A DNA stretch of 64,000 bases from Macrostomum hystrix (GCA_950097015.1 CATNEN010000039.1:10386001-10450000); one strand, 5' to 3'. Counted from the first letter of the stretch, positions 1-11,190 are shown. Notes: generated by a model not told the origin, from the sequence alone. Numbers and translations are program-made.

Positions 1-72
1 CTCCTCGCTGGCAGCGTGTCTTGTGTCACAAAATGATTTGCCATTGCCCGCAGCCCTCCTGCAATTATTAAT
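1..72 (+). mobile_element. 3' end of tRNA-derived SINE (family 1)
   Basis: This stretch matches the 3' end of the SINE family seen in full at 57915-58268, including the tgccattgcccgcagccctc block and an ATT-rich tail. It is cut by the window edge and ends about 20 nt before the splice acceptor at 93-95, so it lies in the intron just upstream of the channel exon. Confidence 0.8.
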
Positions 73-95
73 TTTTAATTGATTATTACTTGCAG

Positions 96-578
96 ACAAC
101 GCAGCCCTGGCCGGACACGTCGCACGCAGCCTACAATGCGACGCTGCAGTCGCTGACCTCTCTGATCGGATTCCCCAAGCAGGTGAGCCCCGACCAAGGC
201 CTGAGCATGCTCTACTATTCTTACCTGCAGGGAGAGCAGCTGATGCAGCCCAGCTCGGTGGAGCGGTTCGGCCAGTCGCTGGCAATGCGGGAGGCGGCCC
301 GCAGCAACCTGGCGTGGATCCGGGTCGAGGCCGAGTACCCGACCGGGTCGGGCAGCTCGCAGACTGACGGCTATCCGATCGAGAACCTCATGGCCGAGCT
401 TGGCGGCATCCTGGGTCTCTACTGCGGCGTCTCCGTGCTGACCATCTGCGAGCTGATGGACCTGGCGGGCCGCCTGCTGCTCCGCGCGGCGATGAGGTCC
501 CTGCGTAGCCGTGGCAGAGTCGGCGGCGTCGACGCTACCTCTAGCGATCTGCAGAAGGTGGCTTCGTCAGCTCTGTAG
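96..578 (+). CDS. DEG/ENaC channel, terminal exon of an upstream paralogue (partial)
   Basis: This is the last coding exon of a degenerin/epithelial sodium channel family member. It starts after a splice acceptor at 93-95 in phase 0 and stops at 576-578, giving 160 residues. It holds the WP motif that closes the extracellular loop, then the pore segment with the G-x-S selectivity filter (GLYCGVSVLTICEL) and a short cytoplasmic tail. It is almost identical to the terminal exon at 7614-8087 for about 440 nt, with roughly six differences and only one clear replacement (Ser to Leu). The last 15 or so codons differ, and the flanking intron and 3' UTR are unrelated. Earlier exons would lie left of the window. 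It could be a functional paralogue or a lone duplicated exon; the window cannot decide. Confidence 0.85.
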   Translation, partial: TTQPWPDTSHAAYNATLQSLTSLIGFPKQVSPDQGLSMLYYSYLQGEQLMQPSSVERFGQSLAMREAARSNLAWIRVEAEYPTGSGSSQTDGYPIENLMAELGGILGLYCGVSVLTICELMDLAGRLLLRAAMRSLRSRGRVGGVDATSSDLQKVASSAL

Positions 579-1089
579 GCCACTTGGCTTTTTTCAACGC
601 CACTTAAAAGCTTATGTAGCACTCCACCGCTTTGAGAAAATGAAACCTGTCAATTTATTGCTTATCCTGAAGCTTCTCTGAACTTGGTCAATATGTCTCT
701 TGGCCCACAGCGACCTGACCTGGAGCTGGTTCAGTTTAGGTAGGTCCTTAACAAGTACTTAAGAAAAGCTATGTTTCGTGAAGTTTCTGTTTGCTTACCA
801 TTAATCCTTGTGTAATTCAGTTTTGACTTTACGCGCGTCACACATCACTATTAGATCGTTAGGACACTTTTAAGACTTTTTAAAGCAAAATCATCTACTG
901 CGTTTTTCCACCGTGAGTCTTAAGATTTCGTCTCTATGAGCTTACAGCTGAGCAATTTTCTTTCTGAATTTGTCATTCTAATTCCGATCCATTTTTGAGC
1001 GGCGTGTGTACAGACTGTGTACAGTTGCTTTGTCCGTGGACTTCGGGTGGCGAAGCATACGCTAAATTATTTATGTATTAGCTGATGCT
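579..1089. other. Intergenic stretch, no gene seen
   Basis: This follows the partial channel exon and probably begins with its 3' UTR. No clean AATAAA close to the stop, no credible reading frame and no array were seen. Confidence 0.5.
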
Positions 1090-1250
1090 GATTCTTATTC
1101 GTCAGCTAAGTGAACTCAAGCAGAAAAACATTAAGTGTGTTGCTAAAGGATATCGACTCTTTCCCATTGTGTGAGAATTCGAACCGACGACCTCTCGCTC
1201 AAAGTCTCAAGCTCTAACCAATGGTCTACAAGCTCCTTAACTCATTCAAA
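1090..1250 (-). mobile_element. tRNA-derived SINE, family 2, copy 1
   Basis: Read on the minus strand, this has a tRNA-like head with a D-arm-like segment (GACCATTGGTTAGAGC) and a B box (GGTTCGAATTC), followed by a tail that ends in a block related to tgaactgaagca. Related copies lie at 1690-1875, 22025-22165 and 38085-38215. There is no pairing acceptor stem, so it is not a working tRNA gene. Confidence 0.55.
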
Positions 1251-1689
1251 GCATCTGGACATGAGTTGGTATGTGAATGTAAGATCCGTTGATCGACATT
1301 TTTATAATGTTTTGTTTACAAAAAATTTTCTAGAAGAAAAGAATTTGAATATTAATAAATAAAACGCCAAATAAGGCATTATTTTACGTTTTTAAGCATC
1401 AGTTAATGTGAAAATTTTATATGCCAATTTTTTTAACGTTAATTGAAGTCGACGCAGTCATATGAAAACATGCTCGTTTATGAGCACAGCAAAAAGGCTA
1501 TTTTTAATTCATTAGTGTGATGATAACATGAGTATGCCCTACTGCTTGTTAACCTAAGTAAACATTTCAATCGCGAATTCTCTGTCCTATAACAATGATT
1601 ATTTGATAATACGCTCGTACCTGCCCCTAGTGGGCCAGATGTGCAGCCGACAGCACAGCCGCAGATATTGCGCGACGCATCTGAAGGCT

Positions 1690-1875
1690 GCGTACGGCTG
1701 TTCAGTCCATGGACTGGGTGGACGCCACACCCACCCATTTAACAACTGGGTGAACTGAAGCAATGCAGAGTTACGTGTCTTGCTAAAGTATACAATTTGT
1801 CCCAGTGGAGTCAGGAATGGAACCAACGACGCTCTAATTATGAGGCTACAACCAATTTGGTCTACTATGCCGTCC
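1690..1875 (-). mobile_element. tRNA-derived SINE, family 2, copy 2
   Basis: The minus strand shows the same order as copy 1: a GACCAAATTGGTTGTAGC head, a degenerate B box (GGTTCCATTCC), then a CAGTTCACCCAGTTGTT block. The copies are diverged from each other, so insertions are old. Confidence 0.5.
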
Positions 1876-2320
1876 GTCCGGCTGTCTGTACTGTCTGTCC
1901 GAGCTACTAGTAACTAAAGCTATACTTGCAGTTGCCATGAGTTGACAAATCAGATTAGCTCTACAATCAGCTAATTGACTCAACTGACGGGCGTGAGAAT
2001 CCTTTCAAATGAAGTGCTCTGATTGTCTCACAATTTGAAGCCGATCCGAAATCCGCCCGTCACGGAGCACATCGAGAATTAAGAGGCTCGCCCAGCCAAA
2101 CAGAGGGCCCGCTGCCCTTCCACTCTTCAGACAGGGAGTCCCACCAGCCACTAGAATCTAATTCTGGTTGCCATTAGCGACTAATCAAACAATCCAATAG
2201 CAGGGGAACAGACGCCAGCGAGTTTGAGGGTTTAAATCCAAATTTACGCAAATCTTATGCCATTAAAGCTAAGACAGGCACTGGTGCTCCGCACATACTG
2301 CACGCCTTGCTGAGACAGCT
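1876..2320. other. Upstream flank of the kringle DEG/ENaC gene
   Basis: No gene was seen. The stretch presumably holds the promoter or 5' UTR of the gene starting at 2321. No TATA box or clear initiator could be assigned by eye. Confidence 0.4.
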
Positions 2321-5300
2321 ATGATGGAAACAAAGCTATCGGACAAAGATGAGGAGAGCAAAGCTACCCAAGACAGTGACGATACTCACAACGACATGTC
2401 CGTGTCCCTGTCGCTGATAAACTTCGCCGATTCCACCACCGCTCACGGGTTCTCGCACCTGGCCGGGTCTGGACGCACTGGCAGCGGCCTGTGGATACTA
2501 TTCCTGATGGCTGCCTACTCGTTCCTCTGCTACCACACCACCACCCTGGTGCTGAAGTTCAAGAGCCACCCGGTGTCCACCAGCCTGATCGCTGAGCTGC
2601 CGTTTGAGTACCCGGACATTTACCTGTGCAGCGCCAACCCGGTGGGCTACAGCCGCATCACCAAGTCCATCAATAACACGGCCGCCTATGCCTACCTGTA
2701 CGATGCGAACCTCACAGGCTACAAGGACAGGCTGCAGCGGGATGTGACGAATAACTCGGCGGCGCAAGTCAGTCTGGACATTCGGGCGGCCTGGCTCGAC
2801 TGGCAGTCCAAGATCATGTCCTCCAGGGTCAACCTGTCACTCGGTGAGGGAGATACTTCGTTCGTATTGTACCATGACCTTTTTGCCCGGCGGGCAGAAA
2901 GTCTTGCCCGTTAATGGCCATAGATGAATTAATGCCCGGTAATTTTCTTGCGGGCAGTTAATAGCCATTAACCGCCACCATAGACACCATAGACACCAAG
3001 TTTATTGCATTATAAGAAATGCAATCTGTTTGCACCATAGACATTCCACCAGGGGTTCAATGTCGTCCATTACAACCCCGCGGTATTTAATGGCGGGATT
3101 CCCAGCGGTTCTGTTTGCACCATAGACATTCCGCCAGGGGTTCAATGTCGTCCATTACAACCCCGCGGTATTTAATGGCGGGATTCCCAGCTGTTCTGTT
3201 TGCACCATAGACATTCCACCGGGGGTTTAATGTCGTCCATTACAACCCCGCGGTATTCAATGGCGGGATTCCCCGCGTTGCTCAATGAAAATACACACTT
3301 AACGTTTGAAATACAAGAATCCAAAGGGAATTCCCCATAGACATACTCGTAGTTTAATGATGTTCATTAAAGCACTTGCTCAGCGTTGTTCAATGGTATA
3401 TTGACTTTCGCGTGCTAACTGAGACTTTTTTCATGCAATCTGAGACTGAATTGCAAAAATGCGTTATAGTCTATGGCCAACCCTCGTTTCTGCTTATCAT
3501 TTTAGCACGCCTAGCAGCAAAGTGAGATTTCTTTCAACCTAAGTGAGATAGAATTCAGCGGTTAAACAAAATTATAAGACTCAGTGGAAATTGAGTAACC
3601 ATATTCGACGGCACGGACTAGGCGCAATCTGTCCTTGTTGCTTGTTAAACGCACCAAAGTTTCTAATGTTTCTCACTTAGCTTGCTAGGTGGGCCTAAAA
3701 TGCCAGGCTCAAGCGAGGGTTGGCCACAGACTAGCAAGGCAGCATTTTTTGCTATTCAGTCTCAGATTGCTTGAAAAAAGTCTCGCTTAGCATGCAAAAA
3801 ACAGTACTGGAATATTTTGTCTATGGTCGTATCGTACTCACAACACGTAATCTAAATTGAAATAATTGCGAGATAATTCAAATCAGTTCGCGCTGACATT
3901 GAATACGAAGTAGAATAGCATATGGTACCTGAGCGATTCGGTTGCTGGAATGTGAGCAGAGGAGAGCACAGAGGAGAGACCAGAGCAGGTCTGGTGGTCG
4001 GTTTGCCAATGTTTGCTCAGCTTGACTGCTGCTGGCAGACCTGAGCGACAGAAACAAATTTTCAAACCAGGCTTTGGGAATGTTCCGGTTTACACGGCAA
4101 AACATTCTCACACAGGTTGGAAATGTGTTGAAAAGAAACTCAAGTTTGATTTATCAGTTTGAATTATACCCACTTTAAATATCGTTGAACTCAGTTGCAT
4201 ACTCAGCCACAAACCATTGCAGATCTACTGAGCAGCTGCCGCATCTCTCTGCAGGGCCAGGAGTTCACAGGTAACTTCACCTCGGCACTGACCTACAGCC
4301 GGGAACTGGAAGCGGTGCGGGAGCCCTGTCTGACGTGGTCGGCAGCCCGCACCCTCCTGAGGAACATCTCCGTGGCCATATCCGACCTGGTGCCAAACCT
4401 GAACGACGCGAGGTGCTTGTACAACTCAAGCATGAACATCAGCCTTATAAAGGCTTACCTGGGTAAATTTAGGGATCGGGGTTGGGGTTCCCGACCTAAC
4501 GTACTGTTAAGTTTACTACAAGTAATCGCTAGACATTGCGTAAGGATGCTCACGCAGTACTCCTAAGTCAGTACTAAAACTTACAATAGTAACGTGTTCA
4601 AATTGGGGCGCTTCTAACAACGGCGTACGGATGCTCTCGTAGGTTGAAATGTAAGTAAGATAGTACAATACGGACCAGGCATTCAGAAAGGAAAGACGCG
4701 AAAGGAGCGCTTACCTGTTGGGACGCAAGGAGTAGACGCAGGTAGCTGCAATGTTCATGTGGGTTTCAATGGTTCATACTCGTACAGTAAGAAATTGAGT
4801 CTTCGCAGTAAGAGACCGACTTTAGCGCCTCAGGGCAGACAGGGAAGCGATGCACAAAAAACAAAGGCCAAGACACCAGGAGCGAAGGGAGGGTAGTAGC
4901 ACGCGCTGGCCGGGTGGACGGGTATAATCACGCAGAACTGATTGGCAGGAGCGGCAAAGCCACGCTGGGCAGGGGGGTAGAGCTGAGAGACAACGCCCGT
5001 GCCCAACCAATCAGGTGGCGGCGCGGGGGAACGCAGAGCGGGGGGGACGGGAGGAAAGGGCGAGCAACCTCAACCGGCCTGAAACGGGCCTGGGGGGCAG
5101 CAATTTTTCAAGCATTTTATGCATTCAACTTTGTCACTAACAAAATCCAGGAGCATACAGCAACGCCAACAGCTTCAACAGCTTCACAATAAGCAATGTG
5201 CTGCAGGGCCCGTTCTGCTTTCACAGATCGGCAAACAGCAGCAGCGGCCTGGACATAAACTACTGCGGCGTGCCCTTCTGCAGTGAGTCTTGAAGGGACT

Positions 5301-8087
5301 AAATTAGGAACAATAATAGAGAGCAAACAAATTAAAAAAAGACATCTCTCATCTCATCTCTTAGGTAAAGAGAACAATGGCCTGGCCAACTGCTCATCGC
5401 TCAGCTCTAGCACCTCAGTGAGCACGGCCTACATGGGCTCCATGCGGACCTCCCGCTCCGGCAAGCCCTGCCTGGCCTGGGAGTCGCTGGTCAACGGCCG
5501 TCTGAGCACCCGATTCCGGAACCTGAACCCGACGCTCCAGTTCCGGGTGTTCCTGCCAGACCCCGAGCCAGTCGCCAACGTCGGCAGCAGCTGTCGCGGC
5601 GCCGCAGTAATGTTCAAGGACAACAACAGCAGCGCTCCTGGCTGGCAGCCGATAAGCAGCCTCATCGTCGACTCCCAGCTGGACCAGGGCCCCTGGTGCT
5701 TTGTGGAGAAGCAGGGCTCGCTGAACCTCACAATGGAGAGCTGCACCGTTCCTGATTGCTGTGAGTCAATACTCAGGGCATTGAAGGGTTTCCATAGAAT
5801 TCGAAAGACTTGGTGAAAGAAACGAAAAATGTATCAAAGGTGTAGTATCAACAGCAACGAGGCTTGAGCCTTGAGCGGACGAACAAAGACCGCACCGGGG
5901 CATCAGGAGAGCAAGCTTCAGCCAAAAGCCAGTCGCCGGTAGGGTGCCTGCAGCGTGAGCAGAAGCATCTCCTTGACCGGCTGTGGGATGTAGAACTCTG
6001 CGCGGATGATGATGTGTCGATGCGCTCTCCAAGGAGCTTCTCACAGCTTCTCTCGAAGCGCAACGCCACGATGTCTTTGGGCAATGTCACATCATTTGGT
6101 GACAATTCTGCCCATTTCGCTGACTCCTGAGAACACACGCACACAGATACCGTACGCAGGCGTGCGCTCACACAGGTGTGTACATCTGCCCTGAATTTCT
6201 CATCGTCAGGCAGTGTACACTCTCACTGTGTCTTGAAGGTTGGCCCTCAATGGCGTAAATTTCATGGCAAGCCCCCAAGCCTTTACTCCGCGGCTGCGCC
6301 CCAAATAATTGTGGCCTCGCTGCGGAATCGAGCTCAGGGACCTTGGTGCAAGAGGCAAACGCGATAACTACTCTGCCACTGATCCCCAATGCCGGAGCTC
6401 AGAGTGCAGCTGGCCAGTATATTGCCAATTATATCTGGAGCTATCGAGAACAGCTCTTCTTTTCAGCCACGTCACTGAAGTGCATCTCCGGCCTGCTGCA
6501 CCAGAAGTACGGTGCGCAGGTGCTGTCGAAGCTTGTCGGACCCAGCCTGGACGTCGGCCTGCTCGACTGCAGCTTCGGCAGTCGCAAGTGCACTTCAGCC
6601 GACTTCACGGCGCTGCACCATCCGTACTACGGCGCCTGCCACCGGTTCAACAGCGGTCCGTTCATCCGCGACCTGACGCCGATGCAGCGCGGACTCCGAC
6701 CGCTCAGCATGAAGCTGTTCGCCGACGATCACGACTACCTGGGCAACCGACGGTCGGACACGTTCGCGGCCGTGCGCGCAGTGATGGGCGGGCCCTACAA
6801 CACCGGAGAGAGCAGCGAGCCGGCCGGCTTCAACCTGTTCGTGATGCCTCCGGGCGCCTTCCCGGGCACCGCGCACGTCATTCCCATCTACACCGGAGCC
6901 CGGTCCACAGTTCGCATGAGCTACTGTGTCAGCACCGACAGCACGACGAGGGGCGACTGCAATCCGCTGGAGTCCACCATCGACTACAGCATCCACAGCT
7001 GGGACCCGACGGTGCTGCGTCCCAGGAGTGAGCAGAGCTTCAGCTCTCTGGACTCCTACTTCTTGTGAGTGGCTCATTTATATAGGATTGTTTAGAATTT
7101 TATCGTATAGATGTCTCATGATATTCTCTTTAAGTTGCTGATAAGCAACGAGTTTTCTGAGCAAGCATAGATTATTGGCACTCAAATTGGATGGACAGGT
7201 CGAAGTACTAATCGTTTCGCTCCGCAGTCAATTCAACAGCTCAAGCTTGGTCTTCGCTAGCAACCAAGAGTCCTGCGCCAACCTGGCTGTCGTTGAAAAG
7301 TTCATCAGCGAATGCAAATGCCTGCCCTATTCGCTTCCGATCCCAACAAAGTACAGCAGCATTCCCTACTGCTTCTCACTCAAAAGTGCCGACCAGGCCG
7401 GAATCAGCGAGTTGCTGAATCAGGAGGCCTGCGCGATGAGACTGTTCGAGCAGATGGATGTGCTCACTGAGTCGTTCTGGAGCACCTGCAAGGCCAACTG
7501 CAGGCAGCCTAAATACGTATCGCAGCTTGTGAGTTGAGGCCTTAAAAAAGAGGCATCAGGTGGTTTAAACAAATGCGATATTCGCTAATTTTCTTGGTCG
7601 CACTGGCCCACAGACAACGCAGCCCTGGCCGGACACGTCGCACGCAGCCTACAATGCGACGCTGCAGTCGCTGACCTCTCTGATCGGATTCCCCAAGCAG
7701 GTGAGCCCCGACCAGGGCCTGAGCATGCTATACTATTCTTACCTGCAGGGAGAGCAGCTAATGCAGCCCAGCTTGGTGGAGCGGTTTGGCCAGTCGCTGG
7801 CAATGCGGGAGGCGGCTCGCAGCAACCTGGCGTGGATCCGGGTCGAGGCCGAGTACCCGACCGGGTCGGGCAGCTCGCAGACTGACGGCTATCCGATCGA
7901 GAACCTCATGGCCGAGCTTGGCGGCATCCTGGGTCTCTACTGCGGCGTCTCCGTGCTGACCATCTGCGAGCTGATGGACCTGGCGGGCCGCCTGCTGCTC
8001 CGCGCGGCGATGAGGTCCCTGCGTAGCCGTGGCAGAGTCGGCGGCGTCGACGCTTCTCCTAGCAAGAAGGCTTCGTCTGTTCCGTAG
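2321..8087 (+). CDS. DEG/ENaC-family channel with two extracellular kringle domains
   Basis: A cation channel of the degenerin/ENaC/ASIC superfamily, acting in the plasma membrane. Exons: 2321-2843, 4223-4462, 5151-5282, 5365-5760, 6467-7064, 7228-7528 and 7614-8087, giving 887 residues with all phases agreeing. The N-terminus has the TTAHG gating motif (about residues 39-43) and TM1 (about 55-72). After TM1 come two six-cysteine kringle modules, at about residues 180-298 (exons 2-3) and 308-430 (exon 4). Each shows the kringle order C, CxxW or CxAW, C, GPFC or GPWC, C, PxC. The channel signature DCSFGSRKC, the cysteine-rich region (CKCLPY, CKANC) and WP follow. TM2 carries the filter G-V-S at residues 841-843. 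Family members usually have about 500-700 residues, and the kringles account for much of the excess. The alternative start at codon 2 is equally possible. The exon-5 acceptor at 6464-6466 was chosen for its pyrimidine tract and phase. Confidence 0.88.
3025..3280. repeat. Three tandem copies of an 85-nt unit
   Basis: A unit starting ctgtttgcaccatagacatt repeats at about 3025, 3111 and 3196, with few differences between copies. It lies in intron 1 of the kringle channel gene. Confidence 0.85.
3405..3805. mobile_element. Foldback (inverted-repeat) element
   Basis: Arms at about 3410-3535 and 3665-3800 are inverted copies of each other. They share blocks such as gagacttttttca, caatctgagactgaat and ggccaaccctcg, around a centre of about 130 nt. 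No coding frame lies inside, so this looks like a MITE or foldback element in intron 1 of the channel gene. Confidence 0.65.
4786..4827 (-). other. Spliced-leader-like sequence, antisense in channel intron 2
   Basis: The minus strand from 4827 downward contains GGTCTCTTACTGCGAAGACT followed by CAATTT. From memory, this 26-nt core (plus one flanking base) equals the core of the Macrostomum lignano trans-spliced leader. The 5' end differs at a few bases and the 3' end (after CAATTT) diverges. A donor-like GTACGAG follows. No Sm-binding site (AATTTTTGG type) was found in the next 150 nt. It may be a variant SL RNA gene, a pseudogene, or a leader copied in by retrotransposition. Confidence 0.5.
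6079..6392 (-). mobile_element. tRNA-derived SINE, family 1, near-full copy
   Basis: The minus strand begins with a tRNA-like head (GTGGCAGAGTAGTTATCGCG) and a B box (GAGCTCGATTCC). The shared body with GGGGCGCAGCCGCGGAG follows, then the TGTACACTGCCTGACGATGA block. The 3' part lacks about 25 nt present in other copies. It sits in channel intron 4, about 75 nt before the exon-5 acceptor. Confidence 0.8.
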
Positions 8088-8268
8088 GCAGTGCTTTTTT
8101 AGTGAGGCCTTGTTCTTGATGCCATCGGATTTTTAAGCGTACTTCTTTGAGGAAAACTTTGAGCAATGTATTGATATGATACCCTAAATGATGGATTATT
8201 AAAATGCCAGTAAAACTGTACCATGTTGAAATGCTAATACACATATCTCATTCTGACCCTGTGATTTA

Positions 8269-8274
8269 AATAAA
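8269..8274 (+). terminator. Poly(A) signal of the kringle channel gene
   Basis: AATAAA lies about 180 nt after the stop codon and runs straight into a genomic run of A residues. It is the first canonical signal downstream of the gene. Confidence 0.6.
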
Positions 8275-8330
8275 AAAAAACCACGCTCATTACTTCATCA
8301 AACGTTAAAGCTGTTCTAAAACTACGGAAT

Positions 8331-10630
8331 AACGTGTGTGTGTGCTTGTGTCTCAGCTGTGTTTATACCTAATTGAATACCTGTGTGTGTGTGCTTGTGT
8401 CTCAGCTGTGTTTATACCTAATTGAATACCTGTGTGTGTGTGCTTGTGTCTCAGCTGTGTTTATACTAATTGAATACCTGTGTGTGTGTGCTTGTGTCTC
8501 AGCTGTGTTTATACCTAATTGAATACCTGTGTGTGTGTGCTTGGGTCTCAGCTGTGTTTATACCTAATTGAATACCTGTGTGTGTGTGCTTGTGTCTCAG
8601 CTGTGTTTATACCTAATTGAATACCTGTGTGTGTGCTTGTGTCTAAGCTGTGTTTTTACCTAATTGAATACCTGTGTGTGTGTGCTTGTGTCTAAGCTGT
8701 GTTTATACCTAATTGAATACCTGTGTGTGTGTGCTTGTGTCTCAGCTGTGTTTATACCTAATTGAATACCTGTGTGTGTGTGCTTGTGTCTCAGCTGTGT
8801 TTATACCTAATTGAATACCTGTGTGTGTGTGCTTGTGTCTCAGCTGTGTTTATACCTAATTGAATACCTGTGTGTGTGTGCTTGTGTCTCAGCTGTGTTT
8901 ATACCTAATTGAATACCTGTGTGTGTGTGCTTGTGTCTCAGCTGTGTTTATACCTAATTGAATACCTGTGTGTGTGTGTGCTTGTGTCTCAGCTGTGTTT
9001 ATACCTAATTGAATACCTGTGTGTGTGTGCTTGGGTCTCAGCTGTGTTTATACCTAATTGAATACCTGTGTGTGTGTGCTTGTGTCTCAGCTGTGTTTAT
9101 ACCTAATTGAATACCTGTGTGTGTGCTTGTGTCTAAGCTGTGTTTATACCTAATTGAATACCTGTGTGTGTGTGTGCTTGTGTCTAAGCTGTGTTTATAC
9201 CTAATTGAATACCTGTGTGTGTGTGCTTGTGTCTCAGCTGTGTTTATACCTAATTGAATACCTGTGTGTGTGTGCTTGTGTCTCAGCTGTGTTTATACCT
9301 AATTGAATACCTGTGTGTGTGTGCTTGTGTCTCAGCTGTGTTTATACCTAATTGAATACCTGTGTGTGTGTGCTTGTGTCTCAGCTGTGTTTATACCTAA
9401 TTGAATACCTGTGTGTGTGCTTGTGTCTCAGCTGTGTTTATACTAATTGAATACCTGTGTGTGTGTGCTTGTGTCTCAGCTGTGTTTATACCTAATTGAA
9501 TACCTGTGTGTGTGTGCTTGTGTCTCAGCTGTGTTTATACCTAATTGAATACCTGTGTGTGTGTGCTTGTGTCTCAGCTGTGTTTATACCTAATTGAATA
9601 CCTGTGTGTGTGCTTGTGTCTCAGCTGTGTTTATACCTAATTGAATACCTGTGTGTGTGTGCTTGTGTCTCAGCTGTGTTTATACCTAATTGAATACCTG
9701 TGTGTGTGTGCTTGTGTCTCAGCTGTGTTTATACCTAATTGAATACCTGTGTGTGTGCTTGTGTCTCAGCTGTGTTTATACCTAATTGAATACCTGTGTG
9801 TGTGTGCTTGTGTCTCAGCTGTGTTTATACCTAATTGAATACCTGTGTGTGTGTGCTTGTGTCTCAGCTGTGTTTATACCTAATTGAATACCTGTGTGTG
9901 TGTGCTTGGGTCTCAGCTGTGTTTATACCTAATTGAATACCTGTGTGTGTGTGCTTGTGTCTCAGCTGTGTTTATACCTAATTGAATACCTGTGTGTGTG
10001 TGCTTGTGTCTCAGCTGTGTTTATACCTAATTGAATACCTGTGTGTGTGTCCTTGTGTCTCAGCTGTGTTTATACCTAATTGAATACCTGTGTGTGTGTG
10101 TGCTTGTGTCTCAGCTGTGTTTATACCTAATTGAATACCTGTGTGTGTGTGCTTGTGTCTCAGCTGTGTTTATACCTAATTGAATACCTGTGTGTGTGTG
10201 CTTGTGTCTCAGCTGTGTTTATACCTAATTGAATACCTGTGTGTGTGCTTGTGTCTAAGCTGTGTTTATACCTAATTGAATACCTGTGTGTGTGTGTGCT
10301 TGTGTCTAAGCTGTGTTTATACCTAATTGAATACCTGTGTGTGTGTGCTTGTGTCTCAGCTGTGTTTATACCTAATTGAATACCTGTGTGTGTGTGCTTG
10401 TGTCTCAGCTGTGTTTATACCTAATTGAATACCTGTGTGTGTGTGTGCTTGTGTCTCAGCTGTGTTTATACCTAATTGAATACCTGTGTGTGTGTGCTTG
10501 GGTCTCAGCTGTGTTTATACCTAATTGAATACCTGTGCGTGTGTGCTTGTGTCTCAGCTGTGTTTATACCTGATTGAATACCTGTGTGTGTGTGCTTGTG
10601 TCTCAGCTGTGTTTATACCTAATTGAATAT
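8331..10630. repeat. Large minisatellite, unit about 49 nt, roughly 46 copies
   Basis: The unit contains gtgcttgtgtctcagctgtg and tttatacctaattgaatacc, with a variable (GT)n stretch. Variants such as cttgggtctc and gtctaagctg recur about 490 nt apart in part of the array, which suggests blocks of about ten units were duplicated. There is no coding potential. Confidence 0.97.
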
Positions 10631-10635
10631 CTGTT

Positions 10636-11019
10636 AAACCATTTTTTATTAACAATGATATCTTATTCTCTTGCGAATAAAAAAGAATGCTGATGAAGAA
10701 CCCTGTAAATCATAGCCATTCTTGGTCAATACCCGCACTAAAGTGCAAATTATTTGCAGCAGAGCTTGAGTCTTGAGTACTATTGTTTTACAATCATTTA
10801 TAATTGAGGATGAATTGTAGAGTGGTTTAGCCTTGCGCATAAATTTGACCTGCTGTGAAGAAGGCCCAGGTTCGGGTTATTGACACAATTTTCCTCCTTT
10901 TAAACTCACAGGTGAGCAATTTCCCATGAAAGCAAATGCAGCTTCCGTTACTCTCGAAAGTCCTGCTTTAGCTTTAAGAACTGGTTTTGACACATAGCTG
11001 AAATACTTTTGATTTCGAC
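10636..11019. other. Spacer between array and SINE fragments, no gene seen
   Basis: AT-rich spacer with no supported reading frame. A short tRNA-like piece (aaggcccaggttcgggttat, about 10862) may be an old SINE remnant. Confidence 0.4.
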
Positions 11020-11190
11020 TTGTACTGCCTCTCGCACCAAGGTCCTGAGTTCGATTCCGGGGCGAGAGAAGGCTCGGGGGCTTGTCGTGCTATTTTACAC
11101 CATTGAGGTACCAAAAGCAACTTACTTCGATGGGTTCTAGCCTAGAGGTTAAAGTACCCACGACTTGAAGGTCGGAGGTTCTGGGGTAAT
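11020..11190 (+). mobile_element. SINE fragments with tRNA-like heads
   Basis: Bases 11025-11110 match the family 1 SINE: a B box in gagttcgattccggggcg, then gagagaaggctcgggggctt. A second tRNA-like piece at 11125-11190 shows an A-box-like TAGCCTAGAGG and GGAGGTTCTGGGG. Both lack pairing acceptor stems. Confidence 0.55.

Noticed and set aside
6343-6466. Extending channel exon 5 upstream to include the open frame from 6343
   Set aside because: That stretch includes SINE sequence, and the strong pyrimidine-rich acceptor at 6464-6466 gives the right phase.
6309-7031. 240-residue frame overlapping channel exon 5 in another frame
   Set aside because: The overlapping frame carries the DCSF channel signature and joins in phase to neighbouring exons; this one is a GC-rich shadow.
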